A stretch of 64,000 bases of DNA from Nitrospira defluvii (GCF_905220995.1 NZ_CAJNBJ010000002.1:124001-188000); one strand, 5' to 3'. Counted from the stretch's first letter, positions 1 to 9,104 are shown. Program-made: numbers and translations. Notes: a model not told the origin generated them from the sequence alone.

Positions 1-763
1 TGTCTTTCGACTGATTCCACCATTCCACCCATTCCTGGGCCCATGTCTGGCGATCCTGTTTGTTCGAGGCGTCCCAATCGTGGAACTCCGCTTCGTGCCT
101 GGTCAAGGTCCACAAGGACTGCACGGCCGACATCGCGACAAACTTCTCTTCATCACCAAGGAGATCGATCAACGGCTGGATCACCTCTTTGCGGCGCACA
201 TACCGCGCCTCAAACGCCGCCGCCTTCCGGATCACCGAATTCGGGTCCTTGGCCATGGCCTCGATGGCCGGAGGTGCCTGCTGAGGATCGATCCGCACCG
301 CCACCCGCAGCGCATGCTCACGGATACGCGGCAGTTCCGAGCCCAATTTTGCCGCTTCCAACAAGGCTGGCACTGCGCCTGGTGATTTGATCATCGACAA
401 GGTCTCGATGGCATTATATCGGACGCGGGGGCCCGGCATCGTCAGGGCCTTGGTCAGGACGGGCACGGACGGCTCTCCCAAATGCACGAACTCTCCCATT
501 GCCCAAAACTCCTGCTTCCCCTCCAATAGCGGCAGCAGGGCCTCCGCACGTTGCAGCTCTTCCGGAGTCAGGCTTTTCGTGTTCGGCGCCACTGATACGT
601 CGGGCACCGGATCCGACTTCGGCGGTGCTTCATAGGGCATCTGCACCGGCCAGACGATACCCGCCGACCATGTGTGGGCCGGCACCATACCGACGACACT
701 CAGCACCCCGATCGTCCAGATGACCCATCGACCGCCCATCCGCCTTCCCACTCCTGTCTTCAT
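1..763 (-). CDS. HEAT-repeat protein, exported (partial, runs off left edge)
   Basis: An open frame of 254 codons reads leftward from an ATG at 763 and is still open at base 1. A ribosome-binding sequence GGAGAAGG lies 5 bases before the ATG. Residues about 12-32 form a hydrophobic signal-like segment, so the protein is probably exported. From about residue 65 it reads as successive alpha-helical HEAT-type units (for example MGEFVHLGEPSVPVLTKAL, then VRYNAIETLSMIKSPGAVPALLEAA), the pattern of PBS-lyase/HEAT scaffolding proteins. No enzymatic motif is visible. It lies 195 bp downstream of the adaptor/TolC pair on the same strand, so it could be co-transcribed with the export genes. Its partner is unknown. 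The C-terminus is outside the window. Confidence 0.75.
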   Translation of the reverse strand, partial: MKTGVGRRMGGRWVIWTIGVLSVVGMVPAHTWSAGIVWPVQMPYEAPPKSDPVPDVSVAPNTKSLTPEELQRAEALLPLLEGKQEFWAMGEFVHLGEPSVPVLTKALTMPGPRVRYNAIETLSMIKSPGAVPALLEAAKLGSELPRIREHALRVAVRIDPQQAPPAIEAMAKDPNSVIRKAAAFEARYVRRKEVIQPLIDLLGDEEKFVAMSAVQSLWTLTRHEAEFHDWDASNKQDRQTWAQEWVEWWNQSKD

Positions 764-957
764 GCGATCCTTCTCCAACTCGCGTCGTTAGTCGTTAATA
801 GAGGGCGACGATGCCTCTGCGGCATCGATCGCTCGCGGTCCCTCGATTCACACTTTCCTCACCCACTTGTCATGGAAGATTAACAGGAGTCTCCTAGGAT
901 TCGCTACTCCCAGGCTCCGATACCAGCTCGGGGGGTGACAGGAGACGCCGTGAGCCG

Positions 958-2103
958 TTACTTCACTTCTTGCCCCTTGATCAGTACCGCGCCTTTGGTC
1001 ACGATGCGCTGGCCGGACGTCACACCCTCCAGCACACGGACTTGCCCGCCGGACACATTCGAAACGACCACTTCACGTTTCACATAGCGCCCTGGCGCTT
1101 CCACGACATACACAAAGTGTTTCCCGTCGATTTCGACGACCGCCTCTTTCGGGATTGCCAGGAACGGCGTAGCATCGCCCACATCCAGCCTGAGCCGCGC
1201 GAACATTTCCGGTTTGAGGCGTTGATCCCGGTTGTCCACCCAGGCGCGCACTTTGATCGTACGCGTGTTGGGATCGACCACGTCTCCGATCGACGCCACC
1301 ACAGACGCAAAATCTGTCCCCGGGTAGGCTTCCACATTGATACGACCGACCTGACTGACCTTCACCAGGGCCAGGTCCCGCTCATACACATCCGCCACCA
1401 CTTGCAACCGGTCCAGATCTGCGACGGTGAACAGCACCTGGGCGGGATCGCCTCCCACGGACTGCCCCGGAGTCACCGCCCGCTCGACGACAGTACCGGC
1501 CAGGGGACTTTTCATTTCAAATCGCGACGTGATGCGTTGCTGCGCAAGGGGCTTCTCCAACTCGGCCGCCGGAATCCGCAACGACAGCAAGCGCTCCTTG
1601 GACCGACGAAATTCGGCGCGCGCCTTGATCAAATCGTTTTCTGCCTGTTTCAGATCCTTTAACGCCAGGGCCTTGGTGGCGTACAACTCCTTGGCCAACT
1701 CCTGAGCTCGACTGGAATATTCGAGTTCCGACGCTTCCTTGACAAACTCCGAGTAGGCGGCGGTAATGTCGGAACTGTCGATCACGAGCAAGGTCGCGCC
1801 AGCCTCGACCCGGTCGCCCAACTTGGCCCGCACCTCTACGACCCGTCCTTGCAGCGGAGAGGAGATTTTGGAGTAGCGGTCTTCCCCATACGCGATCTTT
1901 CCCACCAGCACCAATTCCGGCTGCACCGGTTTGAAGTCCACCACCGCCGTTTCGATTTGCCCCGTGGACGGCACGGTCAGCTGCCCGGCGGCCGGTTCGG
2001 CCGGGGATGCAGCCGGAGCCGAAGCCGGCTCCGGCTTCTGACTACAGGCGCACAGGCAGAGCACCAGGCCCAAGACAACGACACGGTTTGCACCGGAGAT
2101 CAT
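958..2103 (-). CDS. RND/MFP-family efflux periplasmic adaptor lipoprotein
   Basis: A 381-residue membrane-fusion protein. The N-terminus is a lipoprotein signal ending in a lipobox (LCLCAC, residues about 15-20), anchoring it on the periplasmic face. It then shows the barrel-sandwich/lipoyl half (SSPLQGRVVEVRAKLGDRVEAG), a long coiled-coil hairpin (about 115-185), the second lipoyl half (MKSPLAGTVVERAVTPGQSV) and beta-barrel and membrane-proximal domains. This is the CusB/CzcB architecture. Such adaptors join an inner-membrane pump to TolC, usually for metal ions or drugs. The ATG overlaps the stop of the upstream TolC gene by 4 bp (ATGA), so the two are translationally coupled. No pump gene follows within the window. 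The substrate cannot be inferred from sequence, although heavy metals are plausible. Confidence 0.88.
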   Translation of the reverse strand: MISGANRVVVLGLVLCLCACSQKPEPASAPAASPAEPAAGQLTVPSTGQIETAVVDFKPVQPELVLVGKIAYGEDRYSKISSPLQGRVVEVRAKLGDRVEAGATLLVIDSSDITAAYSEFVKEASELEYSSRAQELAKELYATKALALKDLKQAENDLIKARAEFRRSKERLLSLRIPAAELEKPLAQQRITSRFEMKSPLAGTVVERAVTPGQSVGGDPAQVLFTVADLDRLQVVADVYERDLALVKVSQVGRINVEAYPGTDFASVVASIGDVVDPNTRTIKVRAWVDNRDQRLKPEMFARLRLDVGDATPFLAIPKEAVVEIDGKHFVYVVEAPGRYVKREVVVSNVSGGQVRVLEGVTSGQRIVTKGAVLIKGQEVK

Positions 2104-3458
2104 GAGGCAATCTCCTGTCCGACGGAACTTTCCAGTTGAAACAGGTTGTGTTGATAGGAAAAGAGCGCTTCGATGAAGTTCTGTTGAATCGTTCGAGACG
2201 TCCGGGCCGCGTCCAGCAGATCCAAAATCGTGGCGCCGCCCCGTTCATACGCGCGTTCCACGATGGTAAACGTCGAACGGGCGTCTTCCAACACGCCGGC
2301 CAGATACGCTTCCACTAGTCGGCGGCTCTGCAGGAGATTTTGATAGGCTACATCCACCTGATTCTCGACCTGGTTGACCGTGCGATCCAACGCTGCCTGG
2401 GCCGATTGCACCCCGACTTCGGCCTGCACGATCCCGCCCTGATTACGATTGAACAACGGCAAGGGCACGCCCAAATTTAAGATCGCCATCTGCTGATTGT
2501 CCGGCCCCTGCGGCCCTTGTATCGAATACCCGGCACCGATAGTCACATCCGGGACTCGGAAGGCCTTGGCTAACTTCAGATCCGCTTCGCGCTGCAACAG
2601 CGCCGCCCGCCGGCTCTTGATGTCAGGCCGAATCTCCAACGCGACCGACCGGAGCTTCCCCATATCAGGATCGACCCGCCGATAGTCCATCTCCGTCGTC
2701 AGTTCCAGTTTCGACGCGGGCGAGAGCCGAAGCAGTTGTCGCAACTCCGCCCGTGCCGTCTCGCCCTCCTGAATCGACTCGATCACCTGCGACTGAAAAT
2801 CCACCACCTGCAACCGGATACGAATCAGGTCGACCTCGGCGATATAGCCCTTCTTAAAACGAATCGTGTTGACATCCAGAATCCTGGCAAATCGATCCCG
2901 ATTCTCCTCCGCCAGCGCCAGCCGACGCTGCGCCACCAAGACACGGTAGTAGGCATCCTTGATCGTGAACCCCAGTTGCCGCACCGCATCCTCGAAATCC
3001 GCTTCCACCGACTGGACACCGAATCCGGCACTCTCAATGCGGTACCCGCGCTTGCCGGCCAACTCAAACAGCTGCTGCACTTGCATCGTGAGCGCTCCGG
3101 ACTTGGACAGCGTATTGCCCTGCGTAAAAGACGCCACGTTACCGATCTGCGCCACCGGGTTCGGGAAGAGGCGAGCCGTAATCTGCTGCCCCTTGCTGGA
3201 TTCGATGCCATACTTCGCGATGAGGAGATCCAGGTTTTGTTTCAGAAAGAGGGCCATCGCTTCGGACAGATTCAAACGGACCACCGGAGGCACGAACGGT
3301 GAGGTGGAGAGGCCGATTGAGTCTGCTGCGTGTCCCCACCCCCCGACGGGCGTGGTACAGATCACCAGGAGGAATGCCAAGCCGATGCGAGTGCTCCAAG
3401 CTACGGCAGCGCTACGTAGTCTGAAGCCAGTTTCATCATGGCGCATGTCGTTGTGCAT
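2100..3458 (-). CDS. TolC-family outer-membrane efflux protein
   Basis: An outer-membrane channel subunit of the TolC/CusC type with two outer-membrane-efflux repeats. Each has long helical stretches with conserved leucines and short beta segments, such as LLIAKYGIESSKGQ and GAGYSIQGPQGPDNQQ. An N-terminal signal peptide is visible (RIGLAFLLVICTTPVGGWGHA). The frame is open further upstream to an ATG at 3497, but that ATG overlaps the TATAAT of a likely promoter. I therefore place the start at the ATG at 3458, with 3446 as an alternative; neither has a good ribosome-binding site. The gene is followed immediately, with a 4-bp overlap, by the periplasmic adaptor, making a two-gene export unit. 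Confidence 0.85.
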   Translation of the reverse strand: MHNDMRHDETGFRLRSAAVAWSTRIGLAFLLVICTTPVGGWGHAADSIGLSTSPFVPPVVRLNLSEAMALFLKQNLDLLIAKYGIESSKGQQITARLFPNPVAQIGNVASFTQGNTLSKSGALTMQVQQLFELAGKRGYRIESAGFGVQSVEADFEDAVRQLGFTIKDAYYRVLVAQRRLALAEENRDRFARILDVNTIRFKKGYIAEVDLIRIRLQVVDFQSQVIESIQEGETARAELRQLLRLSPASKLELTTEMDYRRVDPDMGKLRSVALEIRPDIKSRRAALLQREADLKLAKAFRVPDVTIGAGYSIQGPQGPDNQQMAILNLGVPLPLFNRNQGGIVQAEVGVQSAQAALDRTVNQVENQVDVAYQNLLQSRRLVEAYLAGVLEDARSTFTIVERAYERGGATILDLLDAARTSRTIQQNFIEALFSYQHNLFQLESSVGQEIAS

Positions 3459-3495
3459 TGTGCGGGAATATCGACTAACCGAGGACAGGGGCCGC

Positions 3496-3523
3496 ATTAT
3501 ACTGATTCTTCAACATATTTGAA
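3496..3523 (-). promoter_or_regulatory. Sigma-70-type promoter for the TolC/adaptor unit
   Basis: On the minus strand a perfect TATAAT occupies 3501-3496. A TTCAAA hexamer (4 of 6 matches to TTGACA) lies 16 nt upstream. The gap to the neighbouring potD-like gene is only about 45 bp and contains nothing else. The -10 box overlaps the most upstream possible ATG of the TolC gene, which argues for a downstream start. Confidence 0.5.
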
Positions 3524-3542
3524 ATAACCTCGCCGGCTCGGC

Positions 3543-4613
3543 TCACTGCATTTTCAGCTCCGTCCAGGCCCGGTCGTACAGGCGAATACCCTTCCCCACA
3601 TCCCGCATCCATTCCAGGCGGGCCAACTGATCCAGCGGTGGATAGATGGCAGGATTGTCCCTGATCGCGGGACTGACCAACTCACGCGCCGGCCTGGAGG
3701 CGGATGCAAAGCGGAGGCGCTCCGACGTGCGAGCGGCCACCCCGGGCTCCATCAGATAGTTGATGAACCTCATGGCGAGCGCTTTCTGGGGTGCGGACTT
3801 GAGCACAACCAGACAATCGGCCCAGAGGGTTGCCCCTTCCTTCGGTACCACATACCGAATGGACGGTCGCTCCACCATGGCACGAGCCACCTGCCCTCCC
3901 CACCCATGGGCCAGCACCACCTCGCCCGAGGCCAGCAGCTGGTCGTAGTGATCACTCGTATAGGTTTTGACCAGCGGCTTCTGTTTCAGCAACCGCTCCT
4001 TCGCCGCCTCGATCACCAGCGGATCGGTGCTGTTCATCGATTGCCCCATGGATCGCAAGACCGCACCGAACACTTCCCGCTGATCGTTCAACATGCTGAT
4101 CCGCCCCTGGTAGCGAGCTTCCCACAGGATCGACCAACTGTCCGGGGCAGTGGAAATGCTGTCGGAATCGTAGCCGATCCCCACCGTGCCCCACAGATAG
4201 GGAACCGAAAATCGCCCTTCCGGATCGAACGGCAGCGCTTGGAGATGCGGCTCCAACAGCGAGATGTTGGGCATAACCTGGGCCTCCAACTCCTGCAGGA
4301 GCCCCTGCTGAATCATCATGGCGACCATGAAATCCGATGGAACGGCCACATCGTAACCGGTCGCGCCGCTCTGCAGCTTGGCCAATAGCTCTTCGTTGCT
4401 GCTGAAGGTGTCGATAACGACCTTGACCTGTTCTCGCCGCTCGAACTCCGCGATAATTTCAGGCCCGACATAGTCCGACCAGGTAAAGTAGTGCAGGACC
4501 GGTCTCGCCTCACCGGACTCCCCTTCCGTGCCTTGGCCACAGCCGGAGAGTCCCCCGACCAGAGCCAGCAGCCACACGCCGGTCAGGAACATGCTCCGGA
4601 ACCACGTCTTCAC
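3543..4613 (-). CDS. potD: Spermidine/putrescine-type ABC substrate-binding lipoprotein
   Basis: A 356-residue extracellular solute-binding protein of the PotD/PotF family. It starts with GTG directly after the TAA of the permease gene (no gap). The N-terminal hydrophobic segment ends in LSGC, a lipobox, so the binding protein is probably membrane-anchored. Family signatures include HYFTWSDYVGPEIIAEFE near the N-terminus, the GYDVAVPSDFMVAMM stretch, and PYLWGTVGIGYD. It is the last gene of the leftward potABCD-like operon and would deliver polyamine or a similar cation to the permeases. Substrate specificity (spermidine, putrescine or other amines) is not decided by the visible sequence. Confidence 0.88.
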   Translation of the reverse strand: MKTWFRSMFLTGVWLLALVGGLSGCGQGTEGESGEARPVLHYFTWSDYVGPEIIAEFERREQVKVVIDTFSSNEELLAKLQSGATGYDVAVPSDFMVAMMIQQGLLQELEAQVMPNISLLEPHLQALPFDPEGRFSVPYLWGTVGIGYDSDSISTAPDSWSILWEARYQGRISMLNDQREVFGAVLRSMGQSMNSTDPLVIEAAKERLLKQKPLVKTYTSDHYDQLLASGEVVLAHGWGGQVARAMVERPSIRYVVPKEGATLWADCLVVLKSAPQKALAMRFINYLMEPGVAARTSERLRFASASRPARELVSPAIRDNPAIYPPLDQLARLEWMRDVGKGIRLYDRAWTELKMQ

Positions 4614-5387
4614 TTACACCTCGCGGCGCTGCAGATGGAGGGAGAGGGCGACGCAGGCCATCGAGACCAGTACCAACAACGCCGACAGGGCGTTGATTTC
4701 AGGCGTGACGCCGGACTTGATCATCGAATAGACCTTCAAGGGCAAGGTGGTTGCGCCGGGACCGGCCGTAAAAAACGTGACCAGAAAGTCATCGAGCGAG
4801 ACGGTAAACGCCACCAGAACCGCCCCCCAGATGGCCGGGCGTAGCAGCGGAAAGGTCACATGCCGGAACGTGTGCCAGGCATCTGCCCCCAGATCCTCGG
4901 CTGCTTCGCGCAAGGCCGGGTCAAGTTTGCGCAAACGCGTCCGGATCATGATCGTCACCAGCGGAATGTTGAACACGATATGGCCGAGGATGACGGTGGT
5001 GAGTCCGAGCGGCATCTTGAGCAGCACAAAAAACAGCATCAAGGCGACGCCCATCATCACTTCGGGAATCACAAGGGGGAGCACTAGACTGCCTTCGAGG
5101 AGTCGTTGTCGACCGGGAGACATCGCCTCCATGCCGAACGCCAGCAAACCACCCAGAACGGTGGCGCCGATGGTCGACACCACGGCGATCACCAAACTGT
5201 TGGCCGTCGCCGCCAGAAGGGCCTCGTCATGGACAAGCGCTGCGTACCATTTCAACGTCGTCCCTCGCCAGGCCATGGATAGATGCGCGGCATTAAACGA
5301 GTACGCAACGAGCACCAGGATCGGCCCGTACAGAAACAGCATGGCCAGCAGGCTGACCACTCGCAGCCCCACCGCCTTCCGTCTCAT
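4614..5387 (-). CDS. potC: Polyamine-type ABC transporter permease (PotC-like)
   Basis: A 257-residue inner-membrane permease with about six hydrophobic segments. The coupling-loop region is typical of binding-protein-dependent permeases (EAAEDLGADAWHTFRHVTFPLLRPAI, the EAA motif, about 160-185). The ATG overlaps the stop of the PotB-like gene by 4 bp, and its stop abuts the GTG of the binding-protein gene. It should dimerise with PotB to form the translocation channel energised by PotA. The assignment to PotC rather than PotB rests on position and on the short form without the extra N-terminal extension. Confidence 0.88.
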   Translation of the reverse strand: MRRKAVGLRVVSLLAMLFLYGPILVLVAYSFNAAHLSMAWRGTTLKWYAALVHDEALLAATANSLVIAVVSTIGATVLGGLLAFGMEAMSPGRQRLLEGSLVLPLVIPEVMMGVALMLFFVLLKMPLGLTTVILGHIVFNIPLVTIMIRTRLRKLDPALREAAEDLGADAWHTFRHVTFPLLRPAIWGAVLVAFTVSLDDFLVTFFTAGPGATTLPLKVYSMIKSGVTPEINALSALLVLVSMACVALSLHLQRREV

Positions 5388-6280
5388 CGTTCCTCCACCG
5401 AACCGGCCGATCGATCGGCATGGCGGTAGTACAACGCGACCGCGGCCATGACGACCGCCATCAGCACGAACGACACGGCTGACCCCAGGGGCCAGTCGCG
5501 TACCACGAGATACTCGTGTTGAATCAGATTGCCGATCATCATGCTACGCGCCCCGCCTAACAGATCCGGCGTGATGAACGAACCGATCGAGGGAATGAAC
5601 ACCAGCACGCACCCGCCGACGATACCGGGCATGGTCAACGGCACCACCACCCGTGAAAACACCGCCCATCGGGATGCATAGAGATCCCAGGCCGCCTCCA
5701 CCAACACAGGGTCCAGCCGCTCAACCGCCACATACAGAGGTAACACCATGAACGGGAGGTACCCGTAGACCAATCCGATCACGACGGCCGTCGGCGTATA
5801 GAGCAACTCCAGCGGGGCCGTGACAATCCCCAGGGAAACCAACACACTGTTGATGAGACCGTCATGCCGCAGGAGGATCATCCAGGCGTAGGTACGGACG
5901 AGAAAGTTTGTCCAGAACGGCAACATCACGAGGAGCAGCAGCACCGGCTGCCAGCGGGCCGGACTCCTGGCAATCACGTACGCGAGCGGAAAACCCAGCA
6001 TAAAACAGCAGGCCGTGGTAAGCGTCGCGTACCACAATGAGTGCCCCAGAATCTTGCCATACAGCGGATGCAGGAGATCGAGATAATTCGCCGTGGTGAA
6101 CTCCCACACGATACCGCCATAAGTCCCGCGCGATGCGAAACTGATGGCAAAAACCAGTCCGAGCGGAACCAGAAAAAACAGGGCCATCCAGACCAGACCG
6201 GGAACGGCCAGCCAGCAGGAACGGCAGGCCTCTCTCGGGGCCAAGGTGACGGATGAAGTACGATGCGTCAGCATGCTCAC
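5384..6280 (-). CDS. potB: Polyamine-type ABC transporter permease (PotB-like)
   Basis: A 298-residue inner-membrane permease. After an N-terminal cytoplasmic stretch the first membrane helix (WMALFFLVPLGLVFAISFA) is followed by five more. The EAA-type loop reads VEAAWDLYASRWAVFSRVVVPLTMPGI. It starts with a GTG whose GTGA overlaps the stop of the ATPase gene, showing tight translational coupling. It is the partner of the downstream PotC-like permease. Confidence 0.88.
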   Translation of the reverse strand: MSMLTHRTSSVTLAPREACRSCWLAVPGLVWMALFFLVPLGLVFAISFASRGTYGGIVWEFTTANYLDLLHPLYGKILGHSLWYATLTTACCFMLGFPLAYVIARSPARWQPVLLLLVMLPFWTNFLVRTYAWMILLRHDGLINSVLVSLGIVTAPLELLYTPTAVVIGLVYGYLPFMVLPLYVAVERLDPVLVEAAWDLYASRWAVFSRVVVPLTMPGIVGGCVLVFIPSIGSFITPDLLGGARSMMIGNLIQHEYLVVRDWPLGSAVSFVLMAVVMAAVALYYRHADRSAGSVEER

Positions 6281-7413
6281 TCGAAGAATAATCGCCCATC
6301 GGAGGACGCCCAGTGGAGAAAGATCTGTCCCCCGGGCGTCAAGGCCGGTGTCTCGGAACCGTTCGTCCTGGCCTCCCAGAGACTCTCGCGGCCGACCCGC
6401 ACCAGATATTTCGTCTCGCTTCCGGCAAACATTGTCTTTTGAATGCGACCGGACAAAAGGGGACCGGCAGAGGTCGGTCGGTCGCGCGACATGTGGAGCT
6501 GTTCCGGCCGTAGCGACAGGGTAGCGAGGCGACCGACGGCTTCCGAAGTTTCAATGCGGAGCGGAAATGGAGACAGTTCGGGGTCGGTGGGATGAAAAAG
6601 ACGATCTCCTCCCACGCTGTCACCCAGGCGGCCGGTCAGTTCGTTCGAGACCCCGAGAAATCGCGAGACAAATAGGTTGCACGGCCTGGCGTAGACCTCA
6701 CGAGGAGTTCCCACCTGCCACATACGTCCCTGGTGCATGACGGCGATACGATCCGACATCATCATCGCCTCTTCCTGATGATGCGTGACGCAGACACAGG
6801 TCAATCCGGCCTGCTCCTGGATGGATTTCAGCTCAACCTGCATCGCCTGCCGCAATTGTTGATCCAACGCCGCCAGCGGCTCGTCAAGCAACACGACCGC
6901 CGGTTTGTTCACCAGCGCCCTGGCAAGGGCGACCCGCTGCTGCTCGCCGCCGGATAACTGCCCTGGCCTCCGCGACTCTTTGCCGAGCAGCTTGACCATC
7001 GTGAGCGCCTGCCGCACCTCCTCATCAATCTGCGTGGCGGGAACTCGCCGCATTTTGAGGCCGAATGCCACGTTGTCTTTGACGGTGAGATGGGGAAAGA
7101 GCGCGTACGATTGAAAGACCAGATTGACAGGCCGCCGGTTCGGCGGGACCCCGAGCATAGACCGACCGTCGATCCGCACATCGCCTTCGTCCGGATCTTC
7201 AAAGCCGGCCAGCATACGCAGGACGGAGGTCTTGCCCGCGCCGCTGGGACCGAGGATGGAGAAAAATTCGCCCCGACGCACCTCGAAACTGACCCGATCC
7301 ACGGCTGTGACTGCCCCGTGGCGACGCACGATGCCCTGAACCTCAATGGTCGGCGGTGCGGGAGAACTGGAGGAAGAAGACGCGATGACGGGAGGGATGG
7401 AAAAGTTGGCCAT
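6277..7413 (-). CDS. potA: Polyamine-type ABC transporter ATP-binding protein
   Basis: A 378-residue ABC ATPase. Walker A is GPSGAGKTS (about 54-62), the Q-loop lies in NLVFQSYALFPHLTVKDN, the signature is LSGGEQQ, Walker B is VVLLDEPLAALD and the switch histidine is in CVTHHQEEA. The C-terminal third matches the TOBE/OB-fold regulatory domain of the PotA/MalK group. It is the first gene of the operon potA-potB-potC-potD. No clear ribosome-binding site precedes the ATG at 7413, so a slightly internal start is possible, given the serine- and proline-rich first 22 residues. Confidence 0.9.
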   Translation of the reverse strand: MANFSIPPVIASSSSSSPAPPTIEVQGIVRRHGAVTAVDRVSFEVRRGEFFSILGPSGAGKTSVLRMLAGFEDPDEGDVRIDGRSMLGVPPNRRPVNLVFQSYALFPHLTVKDNVAFGLKMRRVPATQIDEEVRQALTMVKLLGKESRRPGQLSGGEQQRVALARALVNKPAVVLLDEPLAALDQQLRQAMQVELKSIQEQAGLTCVCVTHHQEEAMMMSDRIAVMHQGRMWQVGTPREVYARPCNLFVSRFLGVSNELTGRLGDSVGGDRLFHPTDPELSPFPLRIETSEAVGRLATLSLRPEQLHMSRDRPTSAGPLLSGRIQKTMFAGSETKYLVRVGRESLWEARTNGSETPALTPGGQIFLHWASSDGRLFFE

Positions 7414-7428
7414 CGAGGGCTGAATTCA

Positions 7429-7447
7429 GACCGCCGCGTCGGCGGTC
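7429..7447 (-). terminator. Perfect 8-bp hairpin between the coiled-coil gene and potA
   Basis: GACCGCCG, a 3-base loop CGT, then CGGCGGTC form a perfect 8-bp stem in the 39-bp gap between two leftward genes. There is no T-run after it, so it is not a classical intrinsic terminator. It could be a weak terminator or an RNA-processing site that separates potABCD from the upstream gene. Confidence 0.3.
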
Positions 7448-7452
7448 ACGGC

Positions 7453-7731
7453 TCACGGCTCTACGCCGACTTTGGAACTCACATCGCGCAAATGCTTTCG
7501 GACGCGCACGCGGTGTTCGTGTTTCCGCAAGAGTTCGCGCCGGATCACATCGCGGTCTTCCGCCACGATCCGCACGAGCCGATCATTATCCTCGGCATGA
7601 TTGCGGACGAGTTCCGACAGCCGCTGCACTTGCCGCTCCAATCGCTCGAGTCGCCACACCATTTCCATCATCGGATTGGCCGGCTCGATCTCCGGTTTCA
7701 TGACCGCCGGACGGGCATTCTGCTTCTTCAT
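7453..7731 (-). CDS. Small coiled-coil protein, unknown function
   Basis: A 92-residue protein preceded by a good ribosome-binding site (AAGGAG, 6 bases before the ATG), which supports a real gene. The sequence is highly charged. Residues 25-80 show continuous heptad-like leucine, valine and isoleucine spacing (MVWRLERLERQVQRLSELV), predicting one long coiled coil without a membrane segment or signal peptide. It sits upstream of potA on the same strand and divergent from glgC. I do not recognise a family, and no function can be assigned. Confidence 0.6.
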   Translation of the reverse strand: MKKQNARPAVMKPEIEPANPMMEMVWRLERLERQVQRLSELVRNHAEDNDRLVRIVAEDRDVIRRELLRKHEHRVRVRKHLRDVSSKVGVEP

Positions 7732-7865
7732 GTCCGCTCCTTCATCGTGAGCCCGAGCTGCTGTCGGGGTTGCGCGTTGATCGTAGTATCGACCGAGATC
7801 GAGTTGAAGTCAATCATTCTGCGTCCTTTCTATTCCCTCTTCGTCCTGCTACAATCGGCCACTCT

Positions 7866-9104
7866 ATGGCGAACATCTTCACGATGGTCCTGGCAGGAGG
7901 AAAAGGCGAACGCCTCCAACCCCTCACAGACCAACGCGCAAAACCCGCAGTCCCCTTCGGCGGAAAATATCGCATCATCGATTTCACCCTGAGCAATTGT
8001 CTGAACTCCGGCCTGCGACAGATGGCCGTGTTGATTCAGTATAAATCACACTCCCTCGACCGCCATATCCGCACAGGTTGGAACATTCTCAACCCCGAAC
8101 TGGGCGAATACATCGTCTCGGTGCCTCCCCAGCAGCGCATCAGCGAAGAGTGGTATCGCGGCACGGCGGATGCGGTCTATCAAAACCTGTTCCTCCTCGA
8201 CAACGACCATCCCGAGTTCCTCCTGGTGCTGGCCGGCGATCACATCTACAAGATGAACTATGCCGACATGTACAACCTGCTGATTGAAAAGCAGGCCGAT
8301 GCCGTCGTCGGCGCGATCGAAACCCCCGTGGCTGAGGCGAACCGGTTCGGGGTCATCGGCGTCGATGACGATCGCCGCATCTTGAGTTTCGATGAAAAGC
8401 CGGACAAGCCCATGCACATTCCCGGCGACCCGAGTCAGGCGTTCGTCTCCATGGGCATCTACTTGTTCCGCACGGAGGTCGTGCGCGAGCAACTGATCCG
8501 GGATGCCAAGGAAGGCACGAAGCATGATTTCGGCAAGAACATCATTCCCCGGATGATCAAAGAATGCCGCGTGTACGCCTTCAAATTTCAGGACGAAAAC
8601 AAGAAGGCGGTGAAATATTGGCGGGACATCGGCACGCTCGACGCCTATTGGGAAGCCAATATGGATTTGGTCTCCGTCGATCCGCAATTCAATCTCTACG
8701 ATGAGCATTGGCCGATCCGCACCTACCAGGGGCAGTTTCCACCCGCCAAGTTCGTCTTCGCCCAGGACTTTCAGGGCGGCCGCATGGGGGTAGCGTTGGA
8801 CTCCATCGTCTGCGGCGGCTGCATCATTTCCGGTGGGCGCGTCCAGAACTCGGTACTGTCGCCGCATGTCCGCGTGCATGACCATGCGGATGTGCGGGAA
8901 TCGGTGGTGATGGAAAATGTGGTGATCGGCGAACATGCCCGCATCCGCCGCGCCATCATCGACAAGGATGTCATCATTCCACCCAAAACCGTGATCGGCT
9001 TCGACCCGGCCGCGGATCGTCAACGTTTCAAAGTCACCGATTCCGGATTGGTGGTCATTTCAAAGGGAATGAAACTGCATGCCGCCGTCGATCCATCCGG
9101 TTGA
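7866..9104 (+). CDS. glgC: Glucose-1-phosphate adenylyltransferase
   Basis: A 412-residue ADP-glucose pyrophosphorylase, which makes ADP-glucose from ATP and glucose-1-phosphate, the committed step of bacterial glycogen synthesis. The N-terminal nucleotidyltransferase motif MVLAGGKGERLQPLT, the PAVPFGGKYRIIDF element, the glucose-1-phosphate site around GTADAVYQN and the metal-binding region VLAGDHIYKMNY are all present. A C-terminal left-handed beta-helix follows. The ATG at 7866 fits the conserved family N-terminus. The 3' end overlaps the next gene by 26 bp. With glgX and the debranching enzyme elsewhere in the window it indicates active glycogen metabolism. Confidence 0.95.
   Translation: MANIFTMVLAGGKGERLQPLTDQRAKPAVPFGGKYRIIDFTLSNCLNSGLRQMAVLIQYKSHSLDRHIRTGWNILNPELGEYIVSVPPQQRISEEWYRGTADAVYQNLFLLDNDHPEFLLVLAGDHIYKMNYADMYNLLIEKQADAVVGAIETPVAEANRFGVIGVDDDRRILSFDEKPDKPMHIPGDPSQAFVSMGIYLFRTEVVREQLIRDAKEGTKHDFGKNIIPRMIKECRVYAFKFQDENKKAVKYWRDIGTLDAYWEANMDLVSVDPQFNLYDEHWPIRTYQGQFPPAKFVFAQDFQGGRMGVALDSIVCGGCIISGGRVQNSVLSPHVRVHDHADVRESVVMENVVIGEHARIRRAIIDKDVIIPPKTVIGFDPAADRQRFKVTDSGLVVISKGMKLHAAVDPSG

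Noticed and set aside
809-827. Seven-base hairpin CGATGCC/GGCATCG upstream of the HEAT-repeat gene
   Set aside because: It is short, with no T-run on either strand. It could be chance in GC-rich DNA and is not listed as a terminator.
891-914. CCTAGG and CCCAGG half-sites upstream of the adaptor/HEAT gap
   Set aside because: The half-sites are not arranged with a 6-nt spacer, and the complementary arm is absent. It does not fit the dyad.
8046-9023. Long antisense frame opposite glgC, and similar long frames at 44407-46020 and 47325-49085 opposite kinase genes
   Set aside because: High-GC codon bias keeps antisense frames open. The sense products have complete family motifs, while the antisense ones have none.
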